Positions 34,866 to 43,135 of a stretch of DNA of 64,000 nt are shown piece after piece. The DNA comes from Alkalihalobacterium sp048323755. Lineage in GTDB: Bacteria > Bacillota > Bacilli > Bacillales > Bacillaceae_F. Below the pieces are notes generated by a model, which saw nothing but the letters and a program-made list of their open reading frames with translations, was not told the origin of the DNA and did no database searches. The position numbers and the translations under genes were made by a program. Where the stretch lies: assembly GCF_048323755.1 (NCBI RefSeq), contig NZ_JBLWFS010000008.1, forward strand, positions 104,390-168,389, read 5' to 3'. Each line of letters starts with the position of its first letter. Position 1 is the first letter of the stretch.

Positions 34866-37076
34866 TTATTTACCTGTTGTTTGAGCTTTTTTATCAAGCT
34901 TAAGATCGAAACGGTCTGCATTCATGACCTTAACCCATGCAGCGATAAAGTCATTGACAAACTTTCCTTTGTTATCGTCTTGAGCATAAACCTCTGCAAT
35001 CGCACGTAGAACGGAGTTTGAACCGAATACTAGGTCAACAGTAGTTGCTGTACGAACAACTTTACCTGTCTTGCGATCACGTCCTTCAAATACATCACCG
35101 TCTGCAGGGTTCCACGCTACTCCCATGTCAAGCAAGTTAACAAAGAAGTCATTCGAAAGTATGCCTACACGATCAGTGAAAACACCATGTTGTGTCCCAC
35201 CATAGTTTGTACCTAGCACACGCATACCGCCAATAAGTGCCGTCATTTCTGGTGCAGTAAGGTTTAACAGTTGTGCCTTGTCTACTAGAAGCTCAGCTGC
35301 ACTGACACTATACTGTTTCTTTTGATAGTTACGGAAACCATCAGCAATAGGCTCTAGCACTTCAAAGCCTTCTACATCTGTTTGCTCTTGTGTTGCATCA
35401 CCACGTCCAGGAGCAAAAGGAACTGTTACATCAAAGCCTGTATCTTGTGCCGCTTTTTCAATTGCCGCACTACCAGCTAGTACAATCAAATCAGCCATGC
35501 TGACTTTTTTATCTAGTTGACTTTGAATATCTTCTAAAACAGCAAGCACTTTCGCAAGTTGTTCCGGCTGGTTAACTTCCCACTCCTTTTGAGGAGCAAG
35601 ACGGATACGAGCACCGTTAGCACCACCACGGTTATCTGATCCACGGAACGTACTAGCTGAAGCCCAAGCTGTTGTTACTAGCTCGCCAACTGTAAGTCCA
35701 GAATTTAAGATTTTTACTTTAAGCTCCGCTACTTCTGTATCTGTTAACTTATAATCAACTGTTGGTACAGGGTCTTGCCAGATAAGATCTTCTTCTGGAA
35801 CTTCTGGACCTAAATATCTTGCTTTCGGACCCATATCACGGTGTAGTAACTTGAACCACGCACGAGCAAATGCATCTGCAAACTCTTCTGGGTTCTCATA
35901 GAAACGGCGAGAAATCTTTTCATATTCCGGATCATAACGCAATGCCATATCCGCGGTCGTCATCATTGTCGGTACACGAACGGATGGATCTTCTGCATCT
36001 GGTGCAAGATCTTCCTCGTCAGGGTCTACCGCAAGCCACTGATAAGCACCTGCAGGACTCTTTGTCAGCCACCAGTCGTATTTAAATAATAGTTCAAAGT
36101 AACCATTATCCCACTGGGTTGGGTTAGCAGTCCAAGCACCTTCAATACCGCTGGTGATTGTGTCACGGCCTTGACCGCTGCCATGTGAACTTAACCAACC
36201 TAAGCCTTGTGCTTCAAGAGGCGCAGCTTCTGGCTCTGGACCAACGTGAGCAGCATCTCCCGCACCGTGCGACTTACCAAAAGTATGACCGCCAGCAATT
36301 AGGGCAACCGTTTCTTCATCATTCATTCCCATACGAGCGAATGTTTCGCGGATATCTTTACCACTTGCAACAGGGTCTGGTTTTCCGTTAGGTCCTTCTG
36401 GATTTACATAAATTAGACCCATCTGTACAGCCGCTAATGGATTTTCAAGATCTCGCTCTCCTGAATAACGTTTATCTCCTAGCCATTCTGTTTCAGCACC
36501 CCAGTAAATATCCTCTTCTGGATGCCAGATGTCTTCACGTCCTGCTCCGAAACCAAAGGTCTTGCCACCCATTGATTCAATCGCAACATTTCCTGCAAGA
36601 ACAAGTAAATCAGCCCATGAGATTTTGTTACCATATTTTTGTTTAATTGGCCATAATAACCTACGAGCTTTATCAAGGTTACCGTTGTCAGGCCAGCTAT
36701 TAAGTGGAGCAAAACGCTGATTTCCCGTATTGGCACCTCCACGACCGTCACCTGTACGGTATGTACCCGCGGCATGCCAAGACATACGGATAAATAATGG
36801 TCCATAATGACCGTAATCAGCGGGCCACCAATCTTGACTATCTGTCATTAGATTGTGAAGATCCTGCTTGAGAGCATCGTAGTCTATTTTTTGAAATTCT
36901 TCTGCATAATTAAAGTCTTCTCCCATAGGATTCGTTTTTCTATCATGCTGATGTAAAATATTTAAGTTTAACTGATTTGGCCACCAGTCTCTATTTGATG
37001 TACCACTAGATTTACTGCTAGTAGCACCTCCGTGAAATGGGCATCCGCCAGTGTTAGCATTGTTTTTAGTATCCAT
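34866..37076 (-). CDS. katG: Catalase-peroxidase KatG
   Basis: This 736-residue heme enzyme removes hydrogen peroxide and organic peroxides. The distal residues are Arg97, Trp100 and His101 (RMSWHAAGTYR), and the proximal His264 is in GGHTFGKSHG. Trp100, Tyr223 and Met249 are placed to form the Met-Tyr-Trp crosslink that gives catalase activity. The second, non-catalytic half is present, so the length is normal. The start at 37076 follows AAAGGGG; the frame extends to 37136. A PerR-like palindrome lies about 80-105 bases upstream. It may cover for the lost catalase gene at 20.2 kb. Confidence 0.97.
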   Translation of the reverse strand: MDTKNNANTGGCPFHGGATSSKSSGTSNRDWWPNQLNLNILHQHDRKTNPMGEDFNYAEEFQKIDYDALKQDLHNLMTDSQDWWPADYGHYGPLFIRMSWHAAGTYRTGDGRGGANTGNQRFAPLNSWPDNGNLDKARRLLWPIKQKYGNKISWADLLVLAGNVAIESMGGKTFGFGAGREDIWHPEEDIYWGAETEWLGDKRYSGERDLENPLAAVQMGLIYVNPEGPNGKPDPVASGKDIRETFARMGMNDEETVALIAGGHTFGKSHGAGDAAHVGPEPEAAPLEAQGLGWLSSHGSGQGRDTITSGIEGAWTANPTQWDNGYFELLFKYDWWLTKSPAGAYQWLAVDPDEEDLAPDAEDPSVRVPTMMTTADMALRYDPEYEKISRRFYENPEEFADAFARAWFKLLHRDMGPKARYLGPEVPEEDLIWQDPVPTVDYKLTDTEVAELKVKILNSGLTVGELVTTAWASASTFRGSDNRGGANGARIRLAPQKEWEVNQPEQLAKVLAVLEDIQSQLDKKVSMADLIVLAGSAAIEKAAQDTGFDVTVPFAPGRGDATQEQTDVEGFEVLEPIADGFRNYQKKQYSVSAAELLVDKAQLLNLTAPEMTALIGGMRVLGTNYGGTQHGVFTDRVGILSNDFFVNLLDMGVAWNPADGDVFEGRDRKTGKVVRTATTVDLVFGSNSVLRAIAEVYAQDDNKGKFVNDFIAAWVKVMNADRFDLKLDKKAQTTGK

Positions 37077-37152
37077 ATAATTTTTCCCCTTTCCCTGAAA
37101 AAAGTAGTAAAGCATTAAGCCTCTAGTCGAAAGCAACTAATAAAATTAAAAT

Positions 37153-37183
37153 ATAATAATAATTTTTAAAGAATTATTATTAT
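37153..37183. promoter_or_regulatory. PerR/Fur-like palindrome upstream of katG
   Basis: ATAATAATAATT (37153-37164) is a perfect complement of AATTATTATTAT (37172-37183), separated by 7 bases. The A/T-rich inverted repeat resembles PerR boxes (TTATAATNATTATAA), with mismatches. PerR control of katG is known in several Firmicutes. Confidence 0.5.
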
Positions 37184-37517
37184 AAAGTTATTCAAACATA
37201 TAGAAATAATGACACAGTTGATGGAAGTCTACTTTCCATAGATACCCGACCTTGAATAGCTTGGTCTTTCACTTAACTATGTGTATTCTCATAACTGGCA
37301 GGTTAGACCTGATAAAATTCAGCAGAACTTTCCCGAGTTTCATATTTCTTTTTCTTTTGGATAGAGTTAATAGATCATTAACATATCCTCAGCTAAAGGC
37401 TTATCACCTTGTAAAAAGCTATAGCTCATTTGCTATAACTAAATGATAACAGATTTCACTTAAAAATCAATACTTATTTATAATAATTATTAAATAAAAA
37501 ATATAACTATTAAAAAA

Positions 37518-37553
37518 GGGTATAAACGAGGTAATATTACCTCGTTTATACCC
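37518..37553 (-). terminator. Perfect 36-base palindromic terminator
   Basis: The arms GGGTATAAACGAGGTAAT and ATTACCTCGTTTATACCC are perfectly complementary with no spacer, so only the central bases can form a loop. The minus strand continues TTTTTT. It lies about 65 bases after the stop of the small gene at 37617. Confidence 0.85.
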
Positions 37554-37616
37554 TAAAAACGGAAAACTGAAACTTGATTTTATTTTAGTAGAGATAACTA
37601 TTCTATTAATTCCACT

Positions 37617-37868
37617 TTATATATTATTAAACTCCATGTTATTATATTTTTCCAACAACGCCTCTTCAACGAACTGTCTGCACTCAGATGATAGAGGAGA
37701 TCTGTCTTCATGAATGATATCCCCAAATGGCCTGCCACCTAAAAACTTAACTTCACCTTCAAAAGATTTGCCCAAAACATTATCGTAGACTGAGAAGATT
37801 ACAAAGGTTGTATTGTGTTGTGTACTCTGATAATCGGTTATACTTAAACCATGTTTATAATGTTGCAT
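37617..37868 (-). CDS. Small hypothetical protein (83 aa)
   Basis: GGGGG lies 8 bases before the ATG at 37868. The protein starts MQHYKHGLSITDYQSTQHNT and contains a beta-rich stretch (TTFVIFSVYDNVLGKSF) and an Arg/Glu-rich helical end. It has no membrane segment or known motif that I recognise. A strong terminator follows. It is transcribed divergently from the small zinc-ribbon-like gene at 37942, so the two may share a control region in the 73-base gap. Confidence 0.65.
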   Translation of the reverse strand: MQHYKHGLSITDYQSTQHNTTFVIFSVYDNVLGKSFEGEVKFLGGRPFGDIIHEDRSPLSSECRQFVEEALLEKYNNMEFNNI

Positions 37869-37941
37869 TTAAAATTCCCCCTACTTATTTCTTTATCAAG
37901 ATGGTCGATTTTATTGATACTAAAAAGGAAGGAGCCATATA

Positions 37942-38148
37942 ATGTCGACGATAGATATTAACGCTATACGCAAATGGAAAGGTATCCCTGATGATTTCAA
38001 ACAGAAAATTCTAAGTAATGTATTTTGCATTAACTGTGGAGTCACAACCATTATCAACTATAGTATACATGATGACTCAGACGGCATTCTCCTTAAAGGA
38101 GTCTGTAAAAAGTGTAAAGAACCAGTAGCTCGATGTATTGAAGATTGA
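37942..38148 (+). CDS. Small zinc-ribbon-like protein (68 aa)
   Basis: AAGGAAGGAG lies before the ATG at 37942. Two CxxC pairs, FCINCG and VCKKCK, are separated by about 25 residues, which suggests a small zinc-binding ribbon. The rest is IRKWKGIPDDFKQKILSNVF at the start and a short acidic end. No function is known to me. A terminator follows. Confidence 0.7.
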   Translation: MSTIDINAIRKWKGIPDDFKQKILSNVFCINCGVTTIINYSIHDDSDGILLKGVCKKCKEPVARCIED

Positions 38149-38193
38149 TAACCGTATAATTTGAAGATTTCGTTTTCTATGTATTATTAACAA

Positions 38194-38226
38194 GAGAGAG
38201 GACATGAATGCTGCCTGTCCTCTCTC
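38194..38226 (+). terminator. Terminator after the zinc-ribbon-like gene
   Basis: GAGAGAGGACA (38194-38204) pairs perfectly with TGTCCTCTCTC (38216-38226). Confidence 0.7.
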
Positions 38227-38312
38227 AACTTCTTCCGTATCATTTTCCTGCCCTTGAAACAAGAATTATTAGTAAGAAACAATTAAAACCGCTTATTATT
38301 ACAACTTATTGG

Positions 38313-39701
38313 CTATTTCAACTCTATCAACGCGACGGTCTCCACGTGTGATGTATGAGGGAACATATCCACTGGTTGCAAATACTTCAACTTAAACCCA
38401 GCTTTCATAAGCTGATTAACATCTTTCGCCAGTGTGGACGGATTACAGGAGACGTACACCATTTTCTTTGGTTTTACCTCGATAATCGTTCGTAACAACG
38501 CATCGTCACATCCTGTTCTTGGTGGGTCGACGATGACAACGTCTGGTTTCCATCCTTGTTTGACCCATTTTGGAAGGAGCTTTTCAGCGGGTCCAACGAC
38601 GTAATGAGCGTTACTGATTCCATGTTTTTCAGCGTTAGCATTCGCATCATCAATGGCTTCAGCAATGACGTCCATTCCTCTGACTTCGCCTGCTTCTTTT
38701 GCAACCCACATTCCGATCGTACCTACCCCGCAGTAGGCATCGACTACTTTTTCGTTACCCGTAAGCTGTGCTGCTTTTTTTACTTCGTCATAAAGCTTTA
38801 CGGTTTGAATAGGATTGAGTTGGAAGAAAGCACGAGCCGATAACTCGAAAGATACGTCACCTAATGTTTCTTGAATGACTTCTTCTCCAGCGAGATGAAT
38901 CGTTTCTTCACCAAAAATAAGGGATGTTCTCTTCCCGTTTACATTTTGAAGGATGGATGTGACTTCTGGTAATCTCCTCTTGATCTCCTCAATAAGTAAA
39001 TCTTTTTTCGGAATCTCTTGCTGGGTTGTAATTAATACGAGTTGAATTTGACCTGTGGCAAATGCGACACGCGTTACAATTGTACGAATGATCCCTTTAT
39101 GCTTTTTCTCGTTATAGATTGAGATGTTTAAATCCTCTAATATCTTCTTTACTTGTTGTGTGACTGTATTCGTCATCGGATGCTGGATCATACAGTCGGA
39201 TATATCAATCAATTGATGCGAATTCATACCGTAAAGCCCAGCTAAAACTTTTTCTTTATGCTTTCCAACTTGCAATTGACTTTTATTACGGTAATTCCAC
39301 GGATCTTCCATTCCGATCGTATCTTGTAATGGTAATTTATCTGGATGGATCTTCGTATGCCGCTCGAAAGCTTGTCTAACGATATCTTTCTTTTCCCGCA
39401 ACTGCCCCTCATAGCTTAAATGCTGGAGCTGACAGCCTCCACACTTATCGTATAAAGGACATGGCGCATTGACTCGATCCGCTGATGGTTTTCTCATTTT
39501 TTTAATTTTTGCTTCTGCAAACTTTGGATTTACTTTTGTTACTTCAGCTACGACAACTTCACCTGGCAACGCTCCTGGGACAAAGACGATCTTTCTTTTG
39601 TAAAAACCTACTCCTTCACCGTTAATACCAAGTCTTTTAATCGTCAGTGGAAATTGTTGGCCTTTTTCAATTGTTACAGCTTCCGTTTTTTTATCTGTCA
39701 T
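38313..39701 (-). CDS. rlmCD: 23S rRNA (uracil-5) methyltransferase, RlmCD type
   Basis: This 462-residue SAM-dependent enzyme makes 5-methyluridine in 23S rRNA; the B. subtilis homologue (YefA) modifies both U747 and U1939. The order is an N-terminal TRAM domain (about 10-70), a 4Fe-4S cluster with C81, C87, C90 and C170, a central domain, and a Rossmann methyltransferase with VDAYCGVGTIG. The catalytic Cys is C419 in YVSCNPST. The start at 39701 follows GGAGTG; the frame is open to 39758. It stands alone, convergent with the zinc-ribbon-like gene. Confidence 0.92.
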   Translation of the reverse strand: MTDKKTEAVTIEKGQQFPLTIKRLGINGEGVGFYKRKIVFVPGALPGEVVVAEVTKVNPKFAEAKIKKMRKPSADRVNAPCPLYDKCGGCQLQHLSYEGQLREKKDIVRQAFERHTKIHPDKLPLQDTIGMEDPWNYRNKSQLQVGKHKEKVLAGLYGMNSHQLIDISDCMIQHPMTNTVTQQVKKILEDLNISIYNEKKHKGIIRTIVTRVAFATGQIQLVLITTQQEIPKKDLLIEEIKRRLPEVTSILQNVNGKRTSLIFGEETIHLAGEEVIQETLGDVSFELSARAFFQLNPIQTVKLYDEVKKAAQLTGNEKVVDAYCGVGTIGMWVAKEAGEVRGMDVIAEAIDDANANAEKHGISNAHYVVGPAEKLLPKWVKQGWKPDVVIVDPPRTGCDDALLRTIIEVKPKKMVYVSCNPSTLAKDVNQLMKAGFKLKYLQPVDMFPHTSHVETVALIELK

Positions 39702-39822
39702 TTGGTTCACTCCGTCATTCATTAAAATCGTGTACTTATTATAGCATGGACGATGCAAACTTCCTAAACTCTAAAAACTCTAATAAACCTCTTATTGTCC
39801 TTTCAGTTTATTCAAAAGAAAA

Positions 39823-39848
39823 AAGCTCTCAAAAGGATTTGAGAACTT
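39823..39848 (-). terminator. Terminator of the phn operon
   Basis: AAGCTCTCAAA (39823-39833) pairs with TTTGAGAACTT (39838-39848). The minus strand then reads TTTTTTCTTTT. It follows the PHP gene, which is thus the last gene of the unit. Confidence 0.8.
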
Positions 39849-39863
39849 CGCATTGGTATTTAA

Positions 39864-40727
39864 CTAGACACTTGTTTCAAATATACTCTGTTGTCTTTGC
39901 TTTAGTCTTTCTATGGTGTTTAATCCCATACATTTAGAACCAAGGTCTGTTTCCTTCTCTCCATAAAAGCCATGAAAGTCAGTGCCGCCGGTTTGAACTA
40001 GATTAAACTGGTCTGCTAATTCACTTGCCTTTCGTTCCTCCTCTTCCGCGTGCAATGGATGCTTGACTTCAATTCCTTCTAAGCCAATTTTGACCCATTC
40101 TGGAACAGCTTCAAAATTATTAAATTGTCCAGGGTGGGCTAACACTGGGACTCCTCCAGCTTCACGGATTGCCTTGATCGCATCGAAGACGTCAATGTAC
40201 TCAATCGACTCAAATGCAATACCCTGAGTTTGCGCAGCTCCACCTCTTGAAAACAGCTTCTTATACAACTCTCCATAGATATGATCGGTGTAACCTTTCT
40301 CAAGAAGTACATGCATAATATGCTGCTTATAAACGCCTGTTCCTCCCGCGGTAAATTGTTCGACTTCTTCCCATGTAATCTCGTAGCCTGCTTCAATAAT
40401 CTTCGCAACCATGTTTATTGAAGCTTGATGTCGCCTGTTGATCATCGGCTGACATAGATCATAAATAGCTTGATGGCCAGGTGTCACGTAGAAACCTAAT
40501 ATATGAGCTCGTGTCTGTCTTTTAAGGTCGTAAGCTGATATTTCAATTCCAGGAATAATCTCTATACCGTACCGTTCACCGAGTTCTATCGCTTCTTGAA
40601 GCCCTGCAGTTGTATCATGGTCAGTAATGGCTAAATGAGTCACGCCTTTCTCTTTAGCTAGTAAAATAACTTCTTCTATCGTTAAAGAATTATCGGAAAC
40701 CTTCGTATGACAATGTAAATCAATCAT
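39864..40727 (-). CDS. PHP-family metal-dependent phosphoesterase, candidate PhnPP
   Basis: This 287-residue hydrolase has the PHP fold with a multinuclear metal site. The motifs are DLHCHTKVSDNSLT at the N-terminus, LAITDHDTTAG, PVLAHPGQF and GTDFHGFY. It overlaps the acetyltransferase gene by 8 bases and ends the C-P lyase operon. The operon lacks PhnP and PhnN. A PHP enzyme from Eggerthella lenta is known to hydrolyse both ester bonds of 5-phosphoribosyl 1,2-cyclic phosphate, the C-P lyase product. The same role is inferred here. The alternative is a nucleoside 3',5'-bisphosphate phosphatase, the other common activity of this family. Confidence 0.8.
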   Translation of the reverse strand: MIDLHCHTKVSDNSLTIEEVILLAKEKGVTHLAITDHDTTAGLQEAIELGERYGIEIIPGIEISAYDLKRQTRAHILGFYVTPGHQAIYDLCQPMINRRHQASINMVAKIIEAGYEITWEEVEQFTAGGTGVYKQHIMHVLLEKGYTDHIYGELYKKLFSRGGAAQTQGIAFESIEYIDVFDAIKAIREAGGVPVLAHPGQFNNFEAVPEWVKIGLEGIEVKHPLHAEEEERKASELADQFNLVQTGGTDFHGFYGEKETDLGSKCMGLNTIERLKQRQQSIFETSV

Positions 40728-41163
40728 TGGTTATCAGCTCCATCATAAAACTAATTCCATGCCGCTTAAAAACTAACGAGTCGTAAAAAGCATGGGCATC
40801 GGTTCTTTTTTCATTACTCGACAGCATCAGTTTGTAGCAGTTGTTTTCCGTTGCTATTTCAACTGCTTTCTCCATCATATATTTACCGATCCCCCTCCTC
40901 ATAAAGTCAGGATGAACGACGACATTTTCAACAATAGCAAATTTTCTTCCACCGTGACCGAAATTATCACAAACTATTAAAGTGAAGGTTCCAGCCATTT
41001 GATCGTTATAATCTACGACGAGAATTTTATAGAAGGGATAAGAGTTTATATTGGCAAGTAATTGCTTAGCTTCCCTTAATGAAAGAATTGCATCCTGATC
41101 TAGTTCTTTTAGAAGCTCTAAATAAACATCAATTTCTTCTTCTTTTAACTCACGAATTTTCAT
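40720..41163 (-). CDS. GNAT acetyltransferase, PhnO-like by context
   Basis: This 147-residue GNAT-fold protein has the acetyl-CoA loop in VHPDFMRRGIGKYMM and a C-terminal strand near RHGISFMMEL. AAGGAG lies before the ATG at 41163. It follows phnL after 10 bases and overlaps the PHP gene. In enterobacteria PhnO acetylates aminoalkylphosphonates before C-P cleavage. That role fits the position here, but sequence alone does not prove the substrate. Confidence 0.75.
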   Translation of the reverse strand: MKIRELKEEEIDVYLELLKELDQDAILSLREAKQLLANINSYPFYKILVVDYNDQMAGTFTLIVCDNFGHGGRKFAIVENVVVHPDFMRRGIGKYMMEKAVEIATENNCYKLMLSSNEKRTDAHAFYDSLVFKRHGISFMMELITND

Positions 41164-41173
41164 TATTATCTCC

Positions 41174-41893
41174 TTAGGAAGAAAGATTTACTTTTTCATG
41201 CAAAATCCCGTCTTGTAAGTGGTATTGGCGATCCACGACGGTCTCCATAAAGTCAATATCATGAAAGATCCCTATCATACTCGTACCATTCTCTTTTAAT
41301 TCAATGATCATTTCTTTCACCGCTTGTTTCGATGCATTATCTAATGAGGCAGTAGGTTCATCTAGAAGTAATAGCTTCGGTTTTTTAATCATCGCTTGCG
41401 CCAAGTTTAAACGAAGTTTTTCTCCACCACTAAACGTTCTAGGAAACGATGACCAAAGTGTTTCTGGAAGCTTAAAGTGTTGCAAAATTTCCTTTGTTTT
41501 CTCTGTGGCTTTCTTCGTCTCCTCCCCCATTTCAACTAAGGCTTCGGCTACAACCTCAATCGCAGTGACTCGAGGCATGACATTGAGAAATTGGGAAACA
41601 TAACCGATTTCTGCTTTACGAATTGTCAGCATTTCTCTTTCGGTTGCTTGAACTAAATCAATCGGACCAAAGAGGTCTGAGTGATAGATCATTTCTCCTC
41701 CAGTCGGGATATACGTACGGTAAATACTTTTTAATACAGTTGATTTTCCAGCTCCACTTTTGCCTGTAATTCCGATAAATTCACCTTTATCTAGAGAAAA
41801 GCTGATGCCTTTACATCCAACGATTTTTTTTTCGTTAAAGTGGTGCATCATAAAAATCTTTTCCAGGTTGTTAACAACAAGAAGTTCATTCAT
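41174..41893 (-). CDS. phnL: C-P lyase system ABC-type protein PhnL
   Basis: This 239-residue ATP-binding-cassette protein is part of the C-P lyase machinery, not a transporter. The Walker A motif is GKSGAGKST, the signature is FSGGEKLRLN and Walker B is LLLLDEPTASLD. The N-terminal VNNLEKIFMMHHFNEKKI segment is typical of PhnL. GAGGTG lies before the ATG at 41893. It follows phnM. In E. coli, PhnK and PhnL stack as dimers on the core complex. Confidence 0.92.
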   Translation of the reverse strand: MNELLVVNNLEKIFMMHHFNEKKIVGCKGISFSLDKGEFIGITGKSGAGKSTVLKSIYRTYIPTGGEMIYHSDLFGPIDLVQATEREMLTIRKAEIGYVSQFLNVMPRVTAIEVVAEALVEMGEETKKATEKTKEILQHFKLPETLWSSFPRTFSGGEKLRLNLAQAMIKKPKLLLLDEPTASLDNASKQAVKEMIIELKENGTSMIGIFHDIDFMETVVDRQYHLQDGILHEKVNLSS

Positions 41894-41916
41894 CTATTTT
41901 TCACCTCTCTTAAGCA

Positions 41917-43104
41917 TTAATAGACTTCACTAACTTGTGCATTGGTTTGATAATTCATTTCACAAACCTTTCTTCCGTTCACTAGTACCGCTTCAAGGAT
42001 CGGTCGTTTGTTAAGTTCATTAATAATTAATAAATCAGCTTTCTTACCAACTTCAATAGAGCCTACATCTTGATTGATCTTTAGCGCTTTAGCTGGATTG
42101 TAAGTAACCATGTTCACAGCTTCATAGATTGGCATTCCACTATGGTATAACTTAAATACCGTATACAATAACGAAGATGGATAGTAATCTGAACAAAAAA
42201 TATCGACAAGGCCGTGCTGAACAGCTTCCATAGCTGATAGATTGTTGCTGTGAGACTTACCAAGCAATGCATTTGGTGCTCCCATTACAACAAACAGATC
42301 CATTTCTTTGGCTTTTTGGGCTACCTCAAGTTCGATTGGAAATTCACTAATCGTTGCATTCCAGTCTTTTACGACCTCTAATTTTTCTACGGAATCATCA
42401 TCGTGTGATGCAATTGGAACACCGTATTCATGCGCGAGCTCAGCTAATTGATGAATATCATCATCTGCTAGTTTCTTTAAAGATTTACTTTCTTCAATAA
42501 AGGAATCTGCCTGGTCTTCTGAATAGTGACGGTGTTCCATTAGTAGCTTTTTATGCACTTCGATATCACGGAACTGTCCTTGACCTGGGGTATGGTCCAT
42601 AAACGAAAGCTGATCAATATCTTTTAATTTGATTAATGTTTTTACTTCTGGCATTGCTGTTAAATTCGTAATTTCATAGCGGAGGTGAGTTTTGTGACGA
42701 ATCAGATGTTGCCCCCTCGCCAATCGTTTAATATCCTTTATTACCGATAAGACATTATCATTTCTTCTCGTCCATTTTTTAGCGTTTTCCTCCATTAAGG
42801 AAAGCGAGTGGTAAATCGTCGTTATACCTTCCCCAACCAGCTTTTTTTCTAACTCATAAAAGGAAACTTCAATTGGGAATGTACTGCTCGGCCTCGGTTC
42901 TAACTCAATTTCAATCGCATCACTATGCGAGTCGACAAACCCTGGAATGATCCATTTTCCAGTGGCATCAATATCTTCTGAACCAGCACTGCTAGGTGAA
43001 AATTCCTCAATCCCAACAATCGTTTCCCCCTCAATTAAAACGGTTCCATTCATAATAACTCGATCCGGCATTACAATATTTCCATGTATCCTTGTTATTT
43101 GCAT
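41917..43104 (-). CDS. phnM: Alpha-D-ribose 1-methylphosphonate 5-triphosphate diphosphatase PhnM
   Basis: This 395-residue amidohydrolase-fold enzyme releases pyrophosphate from the ribose 1-phosphonate triphosphate made by PhnI/G/H/L. Metal ligands appear in GFVDSHSDAIE (in place of HxH), PIASHDDDS and CSDYYPSS. The start at 43104 is chosen from the AAGG before the ATG and the family N-terminus QITRIHGNIVMPDRV; the frame is open to a TTG at 43131. It lies between phnK and phnL. Confidence 0.93.
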   Translation of the reverse strand: MQITRIHGNIVMPDRVIMNGTVLIEGETIVGIEEFSPSSAGSEDIDATGKWIIPGFVDSHSDAIEIELEPRPSSTFPIEVSFYELEKKLVGEGITTIYHSLSLMEENAKKWTRRNDNVLSVIKDIKRLARGQHLIRHKTHLRYEITNLTAMPEVKTLIKLKDIDQLSFMDHTPGQGQFRDIEVHKKLLMEHRHYSEDQADSFIEESKSLKKLADDDIHQLAELAHEYGVPIASHDDDSVEKLEVVKDWNATISEFPIELEVAQKAKEMDLFVVMGAPNALLGKSHSNNLSAMEAVQHGLVDIFCSDYYPSSLLYTVFKLYHSGMPIYEAVNMVTYNPAKALKINQDVGSIEVGKKADLLIINELNKRPILEAVLVNGRKVCEMNYQTNAQVSEVY

Positions 43105-43135
43105 TGTCCTTTTCCCACCTCTTCTTTTCAATTTC

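Noticed and set aside
37252..37446. 64-codon plus-strand frame in the gap downstream of the katG promoter
   Set aside because: There is no ribosome binding site, composition is leucine/phenylalanine-rich as in random A/T-rich sequence, and nothing is recognisable.
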